Assembly (NCBI RefSeq): GCF_016907955.1
Contig: NZ_JAFBCX010000001.1
Span: forward strand, 1,458,004-1,522,003
Direction: 5' to 3'
Length of the DNA: 64,000 nt
From: Lentzea nigeriaca
GTDB lineage: Bacteria; Actinomycetota; Actinomycetes; Mycobacteriales; Pseudonocardiaceae
Shown in pieces: positions 42,032 through 50,115 of this stretch. A program made the position numbers and the translations under genes. Each line of letters begins with the position of its first letter. The first letter of the stretch is position 1. The notes beneath the pieces are model-generated. The model did no database searches. It was not told the DNA's origin and saw only the letters and a program-made list of their open reading frames with translations.

Positions 42032-42453
42032 TTCTCCTCGCTCTGCGCGAGCTTGCCGGTGATGGCGGCGAGCTGCGAAAGTTCTTCTGGTGTCAGCACG
42101 TTCAACGCGCGGGTGACGCTGCGGGCGTGCGGGCGGCCGATCTCCTGCTGGGTCTTGCGGCCTTCCGGGGTGAGCGAGAGGCGCACACCCCGGCGGTCGC
42201 CGGGGTCCGTGCAGCGGTGCACCAGCCCGCGGTCGACCAGGCGGTCGACCATGCGGGACAGCGCGGGCTGGCTCAGCAGCACGTGGCGGTTCAGCTCACT
42301 CATCCGCAGTGGACTGTCGCATTTGGACAAGGTGTAGAGGACGTCGTACTCCCTCATCGTCACCTCGCCCCAGACGTCCTCCGCGTTGAACCGCTTCATC
42401 AGCACGGCGTAGGCCCGCATCAGGGACTCCCACGCCTCGTTCGCTCGGGTCAT
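42028..42453 (-). CDS. MarR-family regulator inside the monooxygenase operon
   Basis: A 141-residue MarR protein: TMREYDVLYTLSKCDSPLRM, the recognition helix LLSQPALSRMVDRLVDRGLV, and wing TDPGDRRGVRLSLT. A Cys at about residue 45 (SKCDSP) recalls the oxidation-sensing Cys of OhrR-like proteins but this is only suggestive. It overlaps the monooxygenase gene before it and the reductase gene after it, so the regulator is made only together with its enzymes. Its operator is likely the repeat at 43650. Confidence 0.92.
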   Translation of the reverse strand: MTRANEAWESLMRAYAVLMKRFNAEDVWGEVTMREYDVLYTLSKCDSPLRMSELNRHVLLSQPALSRMVDRLVDRGLVHRCTDPGDRRGVRLSLTPEGRKTQQEIGRPHARSVTRALNVLTPEELSQLAAITGKLAQSEEK

Positions 42454-43607
42454 TCCGTGTCCTGGTACGGCGAGCCGCCCGTGACGTTGTCACCCCGGTT
42501 GGCGTTCGGCCGCGGCTGACGCGCGGGCTGGTCACCGTACTTCTCCTTGACGCGCAGGGCGTGCGTCGGCGGCTTGGCGGTCTCCGGGTCCTGGCGCGAC
42601 TCGATCTCCTTGCGCAGCACCGGAACCACCTCCTCGCCGAGCAGGTCGAGCTGGTTCAGCACGGTCTTCAGCGGCAGGCCGGCGTGGTCCATCAGGAACA
42701 TCTGGCGCTGGTAGTCGCCGAAATGCTCGCGGAAGGTCAGCGTCTTGTCGATGACCTCCTGCGGGCTGCCGACCGACAGCGGCGTCATCTCCATGAAGTC
42801 CTCCATCTTCGGGCCGTGCCCGTAGACGGGAGCCTCGTTGAAGTACGGGCGGAACTCGTTGATCGCGTCCTGCGACCGCTTCGCGATGTAGGCCTGACCA
42901 CCGAGGCCGACGACGGCCTGCTTCTCCGTGCCATGGCCGTAGTGCGCGTACCGCTGGCGGTAGAACTTGATCAGCCGCATGTAGTGCTCTTTCGGCCAGA
43001 AGATGTTGTTCGCGAAGAAGCCGTCGCCGTAGTAGGCGGCCTGCTCCGCGATCTCCGGCGTGCGGATCGAGCCGTGCCACACGAACGGGGGCACGTCGTC
43101 CAGCGGCCGCGGCGTGGAGGTGAAGCCCTGCAACGGGGTGCGGAACTTGCCCTCCCAGTCGACGACGTCCTCGCGCCACAACCGGTGCAGCAGGTTGTAG
43201 TTCTCGAGCGCCATCGGCAGGCTCTGCCGGATGTCCGCGCCGAACCACGGGTAGACCGGCGCGGTGTTGCCGCGGCCCAGCATCAGGTCCATGCGGCCCT
43301 TCGCCAGGTGCTGCAGCATCGCGTACTCCTCGGCGATGCGCACAGGGTCGTTGGTCGTGATCAGCGTCGTCGCGGTGCTGACGATCAGCTTCTTGGTCCT
43401 CGCCGCGATGTGGGCGAGCAGCGTGGTGGGCGCCGACGAGAAGAACGGCGGGTTGTGGTGCTCGCCGATCGCGAACACGTCCAGTCCCACTTCTTCGGCC
43501 TTCTCGGCGATCTGCACGATCGCGTCGATGCGCTCGGCCTCGCTGGGGGTCTCGCCGCTCACCGGGTCCCTGGTGATGTCGCTCACCGAGAACACTCCGA
43601 ACTGCAC
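42450..43607 (-). CDS. LLM-class flavin-dependent monooxygenase (CE1758-like)
   Basis: A 385-residue luciferase-like monooxygenase starting at GTG 43607, eight bases after ggagg; the longer ATG at 43661 lies inside the putative operator. Conserved segments are VFAIGEHHNPPFFSSAPTTL, LMLGRGNTAPVYPWFG and VWHGSIRTPEIAEQAAYYGD. It uses reduced FMN and oxygen on an unknown substrate. The order monooxygenase-MarR-FMN reductase, each with a four-base overlap, matches the corynebacterial CE1758/CE1759 pair. Confidence 0.92.
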   Translation of the reverse strand: MQFGVFSVSDITRDPVSGETPSEAERIDAIVQIAEKAEEVGLDVFAIGEHHNPPFFSSAPTTLLAHIAARTKKLIVSTATTLITTNDPVRIAEEYAMLQHLAKGRMDLMLGRGNTAPVYPWFGADIRQSLPMALENYNLLHRLWREDVVDWEGKFRTPLQGFTSTPRPLDDVPPFVWHGSIRTPEIAEQAAYYGDGFFANNIFWPKEHYMRLIKFYRQRYAHYGHGTEKQAVVGLGGQAYIAKRSQDAINEFRPYFNEAPVYGHGPKMEDFMEMTPLSVGSPQEVIDKTLTFREHFGDYQRQMFLMDHAGLPLKTVLNQLDLLGEEVVPVLRKEIESRQDPETAKPPTHALRVKEKYGDQPARQPRPNANRGDNVTGGSPYQDTE

Positions 43608-43649
43608 GGTCCCCGCCTCCTTCTGTCTGTGGTGGATCTCTGGAGTTGT

Positions 43650-43661
43650 ATGCGTTTGCAT
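43650..43661. promoter_or_regulatory. Short palindrome upstream of the monooxygenase operon
   Basis: atgc-gttt-gcat (43650-43661), with flanking gt...ac bases extending the symmetry, lies 43-54 bases upstream of the GTG start. It is the best candidate for the binding site of the operon-encoded MarR protein. Confidence 0.5.
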
Positions 43662-43773
43662 CTACCTTAACGCACGCCACCCTGAGGTATTCCCATCGCG
43701 CTGATCACATCCCGACCCCGGGCTTGTACTTCGAGCACCACGTCAAGCTCTTCATGGCAGGGCCGTGGCACGG

Positions 43774-43942
43774 CTAGGGCCTGTATCGAAGTCCATGTCC
43801 GCGATAGCCGGGCCTGACGCGGCCCCTGGCGGCACGGCCGGACGGCCCACATACAACACCGGTATGCGGGCCGTCCGGCCGCACCACCAGAAACCACCTC
43901 AGGCGCGACTCTCATCGAACGGGACCTCGATACAGGCCCTAG
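43774..43942. repeat. 169-bp symmetric hairpin element with 21-bp terminal inverted repeats
   Basis: Two 82-base arms flank a 5-base centre (43856-43860) without any gap. The outer 21 bases (43774-43794 and 43922-43942, beginning ctagggcctgtatcga) differ at one position, and an inner 14-bp block (43835-43848 and 43868-43881, cggccggacggccc) is perfect. Overall 62 of 82 positions pair. Of the 12 transition differences, 11 would still form G.U pairs in a minus-strand transcript and only one in a plus-strand transcript. It lies between lexA and the monooxygenase operon and encodes no protein. A MITE or a structured RNA are the main explanations. Confidence 0.8.
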
Positions 43943-44034
43943 TACGCGCACGTTCTCAAGGCGGTCGATGGGCACGACGCGCACGTGTCGCAGAACGCCC
44001 GCCGGAAGCGACCGGGGCGTGCTCTGACGCGGTC

Positions 44035-44688
44035 TCAGACGCTGCGCAGCACCGACACGACGATGCCGAGGATGACCGCCCTGTCGCCGTCGATCACGGG
44101 GTAGTCGGCGTTGCGCGGCTCCAGGTACACGTGGCCGTCCCGGCGCTGGTACACCTTGACCGTCGCCTCCTCGTCGATCATCGCGGCGACGATCTGCCCG
44201 TTGTGGGCCTCGTGCGTCTGCTGGACGACGACCATGTCGCCGTCGCAGATCGCGGCGTCGATCATCGAGTCGCCGCGCACGCGCAGCGCGAACACGTTGC
44301 TGCCCCGGCCGACGAGGCCGCGCGGCAGGTTCAGTACGTCGTCCACGTGCTCGATGGCGGAGATCGGCGTACCGGCGGCGATGTCGCCGACGACGGGCAC
44401 CGAGATCGAGTCCTCGGAGACCTGGGCGGAGGCCGTCTCGTGCAGGAAGACCCGCACGTCCATCGGCCGCGTCACCGACGAGCCGCGCTTGAGGAAACCC
44501 TTGTCCTCCAACGCCGCCAGGTGCTTGGACACGGAGGACGAGGAGCGGAGGCCGACGGCGTCGCCGATCTCGCGGGTGCTGGGGGAGTAGCCGTGCTCGA
44601 CGACCCAGTCGCGGATGGCGAGGAGGATCTTCTGCTGGCGTTCCGGCAGCACCGTCGTGTCGAGGTCGAGATCGTCGTAGGCGGTCAC
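44035..44688 (-). CDS. lexA: LexA-type repressor with S24 autopeptidase
   Basis: A 217-residue protein from GTG 44688. The winged helix (STREIGDAVGLRSSSSVSKH, residues 38-57) is followed by the S24 domain: cleavage site Ala105-Gly106 (DIAAGTP), Ser141 (RVRGDSMIDAA) and Lys178 (EATVKVYQRR). It controls the SOS DNA-damage response if it is the main LexA. No canonical SOS box (GAAC-N4-GTTC) is visible in the 58 bases before the divergent GTG at 44747, and the HTH differs from typical actinobacterial LexA, so it could be a LexA paralogue. Confidence 0.88.
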   Translation of the reverse strand: MTAYDDLDLDTTVLPERQQKILLAIRDWVVEHGYSPSTREIGDAVGLRSSSSVSKHLAALEDKGFLKRGSSVTRPMDVRVFLHETASAQVSEDSISVPVVGDIAAGTPISAIEHVDDVLNLPRGLVGRGSNVFALRVRGDSMIDAAICDGDMVVVQQTHEAHNGQIVAAMIDEEATVKVYQRRDGHVYLEPRNADYPVIDGDRAVILGIVVSVLRSV

Positions 44689-44746
44689 CGGGCAGATGGT
44701 AGTTATTCGGTTGCCGGACACGATCGGGTGGTCGTTTGATCAAGCC

Positions 44747-45313
44747 GTGACGTCTGCCTGGGTGGGGAAGCTCGTACGTCTGCGCGCGGTGGAACCGGAG
44801 GACTGGGAGGTCTTCTGGCGGTTCGACCAGAACACCGTGGACGGGCGGAGGTCGGACAAGATCCATCCCCCGCGTTCGGCCTCCCGGCAGCGCCAGTGGG
44901 CGGAGCAGGCCGCGCTCAAGGAGCCGGACAACGACGCGTTCCAGCTCGCGATCGAGTCATTGGCCGATGGCGCGCTCGTGGGGGCGTTGTCGACGTACTT
45001 CGTCGATCACCGTGCCGGGCGGTTCATGTACGGCATCGCGCTGGGCAGCGAGCACCACCGTCGTGGATACGCGTCTGACGCGGTGCCGTTGCTGCTGAAC
45101 CACATGTTCGGGGAGCGGCGCCTCCACAAGTGCGAGGCGGGCGTCTGGGCGTTCAACGAGCCGTCGATCGCGCTGCACCGCAAGCTCGGCTTCACGGAGG
45201 AGGGCAGGCTGCGCGACCACGAGTTCTTCGCCGGCCGCCACCACGACGTCGTGCTGTTCGGGATGACGGCCCCGGAGTTCGCCGCCCGCCACCCGTTCCC
45301 GAGCGAGCTCTGA
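44747..45313 (+). CDS. GNAT-family N-acetyltransferase (RimJ/RimL type)
   Basis: A 188-residue acetyltransferase from GTG 44747: GKLVRLRAVEPEDWEVFWRF start, YGIALGSEHHRRGYASDAVP containing the acetyl-CoA binding R/Q-x-x-G-x-A/G loop, and ALHRKLGFTEEGRLRDHEFF at the end. This is the pattern of acetyltransferases acting on protein N-termini or small amines. It diverges from lexA. Confidence 0.92.
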   Translation: MTSAWVGKLVRLRAVEPEDWEVFWRFDQNTVDGRRSDKIHPPRSASRQRQWAEQAALKEPDNDAFQLAIESLADGALVGALSTYFVDHRAGRFMYGIALGSEHHRRGYASDAVPLLLNHMFGERRLHKCEAGVWAFNEPSIALHRKLGFTEEGRLRDHEFFAGRHHDVVLFGMTAPEFAARHPFPSEL

Positions 45314-45500
45314 TCTCCCCGCCGCGCTGATCGAGGCCTCGCCCGAGCGGGTCTGGCAGCTGGTGACCGAGCAGGCTGGTGGGTGGCGTCCGAGCCGTCG
45401 GGCGCGGCCGTCGACGGGTTCGTGCTGCACCGCGCGTTGGGCGAGTCAGTCGACTTCCGCGTTGCCCCCGGCCCGTTCCGGCGCCTCGTCACGGGCTGAC
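45312..45500 (+). pseudogene. SRPBCC/polyketide-cyclase-like protein, fragment with frameshift
   Basis: Just after the acetyltransferase, one frame reads DLPAALIEASPERVWQLVTE, the usual start of an SRPBCC (START-like) domain. A shifted frame continues as WWVASEPSGAAVDGFVLHRA and LGESVDFRVAPGPFRRL and stops at 45500. Only the N-terminal third remains. Its end overlaps the 3' end of the MarR gene on the other strand. Confidence 0.5.
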
Positions 45501-45934
45501 CAGCGGGGCTCACCGCCCGCCTCGGCGAACGCGGTCAGCGCCTCGACCAGTCCATGCCGCAGGTGCTTCGGCATGCGCGCCACGATCGTGCCGATCTCGG
45601 CCCGCCTGCGGGCCATCACCTGGCCCACGACCCGGCGCCCCTCGTGGCTCGCCACGACCACGACCTCACGTTTGGTGGCGGGGTTCTGCTCGCGCTCGGC
45701 CATGCCGGACGTGATCAGCCGGTCGATCATGCGCTTCGCCGTCGACGGGTTGACCTCGAGCAGGTCGGCGAGCGCGGTGAGCTTCATGGGCCCGCGGCTT
45801 TCCAGCAGCACGAGCATCCGGAACTGCGGCAGCGTGAGCGTCTCCTCGACCGCCGCGAGCGATCGCGCCGACACGGCGACCAGCAGGCGGGACGCGGTGA
45901 GGACAGCGTCGGTCAGTTCGTCGGCATCGCTCAC
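45446..45934 (-). CDS. MarR-family transcriptional regulator
   Basis: A 162-residue MarR protein from GTG 45934: LTLPQFRMLVLLESRGPMKL, recognition helix LLEVNPSTAKRMIDRLITSG and wing NPATKREVVVVASHEG. A C-terminal tail after about residue 140 is unusual (WSARDEAPERAGGNAEVD) and partly overlaps the SRPBCC remnant, so the original stop may have been earlier. A 19-bp palindrome lies 44 bases upstream, between it and the divergent DUF4142 gene. Confidence 0.85.
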   Translation of the reverse strand: MSDADELTDAVLTASRLLVAVSARSLAAVEETLTLPQFRMLVLLESRGPMKLTALADLLEVNPSTAKRMIDRLITSGMAEREQNPATKREVVVVASHEGRRVVGQVMARRRAEIGTIVARMPKHLRHGLVEALTAFAEAGGEPRWSARDEAPERAGGNAEVD

Positions 45935-45977
45935 CCGCCCAGTTGTACAGGGCCCGCCTTTGGTAACGAACCGATAA

Positions 45978-45996
45978 CCATTGCACTGTGCAACGG
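45978..45996. promoter_or_regulatory. 19-bp palindrome between MarR and DUF4142 genes
   Basis: ccattgcac-t-gtgcaacgg is an inverted repeat with one mismatch in 9-bp arms. It lies in the divergent spacer and is the likely MarR operator. It covers GTG 45988, which would be an alternative start of the DUF4142 gene, supporting the later start at 46030. Confidence 0.6.
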
Positions 45997-46029
45997 TCGG
46001 CGCGCGTGCAGCCGTCCGTACCTCCCGGC

Positions 46030-46794
46030 ATGCGGACACTGCTCGTCACCCTGTTGGTCATGTTGGTGGGTGCATCACCCGCGGTCGCGCAGCCGGACCT
46101 GGGCCCCGACTACGTCCAGACGCAGTTCGGCCCGATGGGCCCCGCCGGCCGCGACCTGCTGCAGAAGGTGGCACTCGCCGGGTTGTGGGAGGGCCCCGCC
46201 GGCCGGATGGGCCTGGAGAAGTCGGCCAACCTCCGAGTGCGGGAAGCCGGCCGGCACCTGATCGAGGGCCACGCCGATCTGGACAGACGAACCGTCGAAC
46301 TCGCCCGCACGCTGAACGTGCAACTGCCCACCCAGCCCAACGAGGCGCAACAGGGCTGGCTCAACGAGATGACCGCCGCGCCCGCCCGCAGCACCGAGTT
46401 CGACAAGATCTTCGCGAACCGCCTCCGCGCCGCGCACGGCGTGGTCTACAAGTTCCTGGCCCAGGTTCGCACCGGCACGCGCAACACCGCGATCCGCGAC
46501 TACGCCAAGGTCTGCATGGACACCGTGCTCGACCACATGACGGTGCTGGAGGCGACCGGCATGGTCGACTTCAACGACACCGAGGCGATCCCGCTGGCGT
46601 TGGTCGCCCAGCCTTCCTCGGCCGCACCGACTCCGCCGCGCGCGGCACCGAAGGTCGCCCCGCAGAACGCACCGCAGCGCCAGGAGGAAGGCGGCGTCTC
46701 CGACGGCCTGATCGGTTTCGCCGTGATGATGGCGCTCGGGATCGGCATCTGGCTGTGGAGCCGCGGGCGGAGCAGTCGCCGGATGCACCCGTGA
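46030..46794 (+). CDS. DUF4142 exported protein with C-terminal membrane anchor
   Basis: A 254-residue protein from ATG 46030 with a signal peptide (TLLVTLLVMLVGASPAVAQ). The DUF4142 domain (about residues 30-165) is a ferritin-like four-helix bundle region: DLLQKVALAGLWEGPAGRMG, LIEGHADLDRRTVELARTL and MDTVLDHMTVLEATGMVDF. A Pro/Ala linker leads to a C-terminal helix (LIGFAVMMALGIGIWLW) and a basic tail. DUF4142 proteins are envelope proteins of unknown function. It diverges from the MarR gene. Confidence 0.85.
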   Translation: MRTLLVTLLVMLVGASPAVAQPDLGPDYVQTQFGPMGPAGRDLLQKVALAGLWEGPAGRMGLEKSANLRVREAGRHLIEGHADLDRRTVELARTLNVQLPTQPNEAQQGWLNEMTAAPARSTEFDKIFANRLRAAHGVVYKFLAQVRTGTRNTAIRDYAKVCMDTVLDHMTVLEATGMVDFNDTEAIPLALVAQPSSAAPTPPRAAPKVAPQNAPQRQEEGGVSDGLIGFAVMMALGIGIWLWSRGRSSRRMHP

Positions 46795-46864
46795 CGGCTG
46801 ACTTCGGCGGGGACAGTTCGCGTGTTTGCCACCCGATCGGGCTAGATCACGACAGACTGTGGGC

Positions 46865-48004
46865 GTGGAACGGGAACGCCGGTGGGCGGACAAGGGTGAG
46901 GCCATCGGGCACGGCGTGAGCTGGCTCGCGCGGTGGAGTCTGCGGGTGGCGTTGGCCGCGCTCGGCTTCTGGATGGTGCTGTGGGTCGTCGGGCAGCTGT
47001 GGGTCGTCGTGATGCCCGTGCTGCTCGGGTTGCTGATCACGACGGTGTTGTGGCCGCCGGCTCGCTGGCTGATGTCGAAGGGCCTGAACTCGGCGCTGTC
47101 GGCGACGATTGTGCTGGTCGTCGGCCTGGTGGTGCTGGGCGGGGTGATCGCGGCGATCTCCTCGTCGATCGCGTCCGGTGTGCCGGAGATCGCGGAGAGC
47201 GCCCAGGAGGCGTTGCAGCAGGCGCAGAGGTGGGCGGCAGGCCCGCCGTTCAACCTGGCCGACACCGACCTCGACCGGCTGATCGCCCAAGGGGTCGAGC
47301 AGATCAAGTCGAGCATCGGGTCGATCGCGAGCGGGCTGCTGACCGGGGCCGGGGCGGTGACGTCCGGGGTCGTGACCGGGCTGGTGGCGTTGTTGCTCGC
47401 GTTCTTCTTCGTCAAGGACGGCATGCGGTTCACCCCGTGGCTGCGCGGGCTGATCGGTGAGCGTGCGGGCGGGCACGTCACGACGGTGCTGGAGCGGGTG
47501 TGGGTGACGCTCGGCACCTTCATCCGCAGCCAGGCGCTCGTCAGCCTCATCGACGCGGTGTTCATCGGGCTCGGCCTGGTGATCCTCGGTGTGCCGCTCG
47601 CGATTCCGCTGGCGGCGCTGACGTTCCTCGGCGGTTTCATCCCTATCGTCGGCGCGTTCGTCGCCGGTGCGCTGGCCGTGCTGGTCGCGCTCGTCAGCAA
47701 CGGGCTGACCACGGCGATCATCATGCTGATCATCGTGGTCGTGGTGCAGCAGGTCGAGGGCAACGTGCTGCAGCCGATCCTGCAGTCGCGCGGCCTGCGC
47801 CTGCACGCGGCCGTGGTGTTGCTGGTGGTGACGGCGGGTACGTCGTTGTACGGCATCGCCGGCGCTTTCTTCTCGGTGCCTGTTGCCGCGGCGGTGGCTG
47901 TCGTGATGCGCTACCTGGGCGAGGTCATCGAGGCGCGGTCCGTAATAGTTACGTCACAGGTTGACGGGGATGAACCGGGAGAGACCGAACGTTCTCCTGA
48001 GTGA
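46865..48004 (+). CDS. AI-2E-family (UPF0118/PerM) membrane permease
   Basis: A 379-residue integral membrane protein from GTG 46865 with about eight helices. Family features are the double helix at residues 28-60, the amphipathic loop EIAESAQEALQQAQRWAAG, and the conserved LGGFIPIVGAFVAGALAVLVA and VVVQQVEGNVLQPILQSRGL motifs. Members export small molecules or act as Na+/H+ antiporters. The C-terminal tail (VTSQVDGDEPGETERSPE) is encoded by a 73-bp stretch that recurs in inverted orientation at 49382-49454. Confidence 0.92.
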   Translation: MERERRWADKGEAIGHGVSWLARWSLRVALAALGFWMVLWVVGQLWVVVMPVLLGLLITTVLWPPARWLMSKGLNSALSATIVLVVGLVVLGGVIAAISSSIASGVPEIAESAQEALQQAQRWAAGPPFNLADTDLDRLIAQGVEQIKSSIGSIASGLLTGAGAVTSGVVTGLVALLLAFFFVKDGMRFTPWLRGLIGERAGGHVTTVLERVWVTLGTFIRSQALVSLIDAVFIGLGLVILGVPLAIPLAALTFLGGFIPIVGAFVAGALAVLVALVSNGLTTAIIMLIIVVVVQQVEGNVLQPILQSRGLRLHAAVVLLVVTAGTSLYGIAGAFFSVPVAAAVAVVMRYLGEVIEARSVIVTSQVDGDEPGETERSPE

Positions 48005-48013
48005 ACACCGAGC

Positions 48014-48390
48014 CTGGGTCGTGGACGGTTGAGGCGGATGACGTGCACCCACTGCAGGCGGCCGAGCGGTGACCGGGATCGGGGTTTTGATTTGTCCTTG
48101 ACGCCGTGCGACAGGGTGAAGACGCACTGGCCGGTCTGGCCGAACATCGTCCGGACGTTGTCGAGCTTGCAGCTGTGTACATGAGCGTAAAGGCTTTGCG
48201 GGAGCGTGGTTGGAGCGTCTGGCGATGTCAGCCAGGTTGCCGCGCAGCATCGGCGGTCAGGTGCCGATGCTGCGCGTCCTCATTGCCGTGCTGCTCTCGT
48301 TTCGACGTTTCGACGCTTCGACGTGCAACAGCGGTCTTGGGACGGTGCGCCTATTGATCGTGGCCGCAATCGTTGCCTTGCGGCGCTACC
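48014..48390. other. Intergenic region without recognisable gene
   Basis: About 380 bases between the permease stop and the MOSC gene. All frames are short, and none gives a protein I recognise. Parts look like former coding sequence: plus strand around 48105-48230 (DVVELAAVYMSVKALRERGW), minus strand around 48060-48150 (MFGQTGQCVFTLSHGVKDKS). Probably decayed genes or IS debris. Confidence 0.4.
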
Positions 48391-48393
48391 GCT

Positions 48394-48891
48394 TCATCCG
48401 CCAACTATGCCGAACACCGCTGTCCCGAGGCGCAGCACCCCGTCGTCGAGGGGCACGGTCCGGATGCCGCCCTTGCCGCGCAAGGCTTTGAACGCGCCCG
48501 GCGCGATCACGACGTCCATCCAGGCGCACGGGTTGGCGGGCCGGTGGACCTCGAAGCGCACCGGTCCGTCGCCGGTGTCGAGGCTGAAGACGGTGCCACG
48601 TGGTAGTGCGTCCACATCGAACCCGCGCACGACGATGTTCCGCCGTGCCACCAACGGACCCACGGACCACGCGTTGAGCGACTCGGCGGCGATCAGCGTG
48701 ATCGCGGCGTTGCGGTGGGCCGGGTGGTTGAAGTATCGGTCGCCGACGATGCCGTGCTTGGCGCGGATCTCCACGTGGTCGCGCGAAACGGGTTCAGGAT
48801 CGGGACGAGGGCCGTCGGAGGGACGGCCCTCGTAGGCGTGCACGGCCGATACGTGCAGGCCGACGATCTCTACTTCTCGCCGAGCTGCCAT
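48394..48891 (-). CDS. MOSC-domain protein
   Basis: A 165-residue compact MOSC protein from ATG 48891. Signature segments are [38 protein letters not shown], then [20 protein letters not shown] with the conserved Cys. It belongs to the short MOSC subgroup, unlike the YiiM-like one at 3758. It overlaps the end of msrA by 22 bases and is co-transcribed with it, a pairing that suggests a role in sulfur or nitrogen redox repair. Confidence 0.88.
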   Translation of the reverse strand: MAARREVEIVGLHVSAVHAYEGRPSDGPRPDPEPVSRDHVEIRAKHGIVGDRYFNHPAHRNAAITLIAAESLNAWSVGPLVARRNIVVRGFDVDALPRGTVFSLDTGDGPVRFEVHRPANPCAWMDVVIAPGAFKALRGKGGIRTVPLDDGVLRLGTAVFGIVGG

Positions 48892-49367
48892 TCCGGCCTC
48901 ACGTAGTGGCAGGTGTAGCCGTTGGGGTAGCGCTCCAGGTAGTCCTGGTGCTCCGGCTCGGCCTCCCAGAACTCCGTCGCCTGCGTGACCTCGGTGACGA
49001 CCTTGCCCGGCCACTTGCCGGAGCCGTCGACGTCGGCGATGGTCGCCTCGGCCACCTGCTTCTGCGCGTCGTCGGTGTAGAAGATCGCAGAGCGGTAGCT
49101 GGCGCCGATGTCGTTGCCCTGGCGGTTACGGGTCGACGGATCGTGGATCTGGAAGAAGAACTCCAGGATCTGGCGGTAGCTCAGCTGCTCGGGATCGAAC
49201 ACGATCTCGATGGCCTCGGCGTGGTTGCCGTGGCGGCGGTACGTCGCGTTCGGCGTGCTCGGGTCGCCGGTGTAGCCGACGCGGGTGGAGACGACGCCGG
49301 GGTGGCGGCGGAACAGGTCCTGCATGCCCCAGAAACAGCCGCCCGCGAGAACAGCCTTCTCCGTCAC
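48870..49367 (-). CDS. msrA: Peptide methionine-S-sulfoxide reductase MsrA
   Basis: A 165-residue MsrA from GTG 49367, with ggaga seven bases upstream. The catalytic motif GCFWG has Cys11, and [40 protein letters not shown] and YRSAIFYT are all conserved. It reduces methionine-S-sulfoxide in proteins. The C-terminal resolving Cys pair of longer MsrA forms is not obvious; [10 protein letters not shown] has one Cys. First gene of an operon with MOSC. Confidence 0.95.
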   Translation of the reverse strand: MTEKAVLAGGCFWGMQDLFRRHPGVVSTRVGYTGDPSTPNATYRRHGNHAEAIEIVFDPEQLSYRQILEFFFQIHDPSTRNRQGNDIGASYRSAIFYTDDAQKQVAEATIADVDGSGKWPGKVVTEVTQATEFWEAEPEHQDYLERYPNGYTCHYVRPEWQLGEK

Positions 49368-49390
49368 GGTGGTTCTCCTTTGCTCGGTGT

Positions 49391-49462
49391 TCACTCAGCA
49401 GAACGCTCGGGGCCGGACTCATCATCCCCGTCAACTTGTGACGTATCCATTACGACCACCGC
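49391..49462 (-). pseudogene. 3'-end fragment of a second AI-2E permease gene
   Basis: On the minus strand, immediately upstream of msrA, the sequence encodes [19 protein letters not shown] and a stop at 49391. This closely matches the tail of the intact permease gene (VTSQVDGDEPGETERSPE), and the nucleotide match (59 of 73, no gaps, 49382-49454 against 47941-48013) continues nine bases past both stops. The rest of the copy is gone, apparently cut by the adjoining IS701 remnant. Confidence 0.6.
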
Positions 49463-49490
49463 CGTTAGTACTCCAGCCGCACTTGTGGGG

Positions 49491-50115
49491 ATGCAGCGGT
49501 TGCTGCGGCGGGCGGACTGGGATGTCGGCGGGGTTCGGGACGATCTGCGTGACTACGTCGTCGAGCATCTGGGCGAGCCTGATGCTGTGCTGGTCGTGGA
49601 TGAGACGGGTTTTGCAGAAGGGCACGAGGTCTGCCGGGGGTGCAGCGGCAGTACTCCGGCACCGCCGGACGGATCGAGAACAGCCAGATCGGGGTGTTCC
49701 TGACCTACGCCTCACGCCGCGGGCACGCGCTGATCGACCGGGAGTTGTATCTGCCCGCGTCGTGGATTGCCGATCGCGACCGGTGCCGTGCGGCGGGCAG
49801 CCCGGATGAGGAGGAGTTCCGGACCAAGCCACAGCAGGCGCAGGCGATGCTGGAGCCTGCGTTTGACACGGGCGTGCCGGCCGGCTGGGTGCTCGGGGAC
49901 GAGGTCTACGGCCAGACGACGGACCTGCGGCGTGGAGAGGACCGCGATGTCGGCTACGTGCTGGCGACCAAGGTCAGTGACATGGTGAGCACCGCTGGGA
50001 CGGAGCAGCGGCGGGTGGACGAGCTGGCCGCGGAGTTGCATGCGCGGGCGTGGCGGCGACTGTCGGCGGGCACCGGTGCGCATGGTCCGCGGTACTACGA
50101 CTGGGCGCGTGCCCC
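49491..50115 (+). pseudogene. IS701-family transposase remnant
   Basis: From ATG 49491 the frame reads [20 protein letters not shown] and [12 protein letters not shown], with the first catalytic Asp. A frameshift near 49625 breaks it. A second frame then continues as [36 protein letters not shown] (second Asp) and AWRRLSAGTGAHGPRYYDWA before sense is lost around 50115. About 80 N-terminal residues and the C-terminal third with the catalytic Glu are missing. Not active. Confidence 0.8.

Noticed and set aside
46075..47856. Long minus-strand frame opposite DUF4142 and AI-2E genes
   Set aside because: No start signals or domains; both genes on the plus strand have clear families.
47941..49454. 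Reading the 73-bp inverted repeats as transposon ends around msrA-MOSC
   Set aside because: Both copies encode the same permease tail with a stop codon, so a duplicated gene end explains them better than terminal repeats of a mobile unit.
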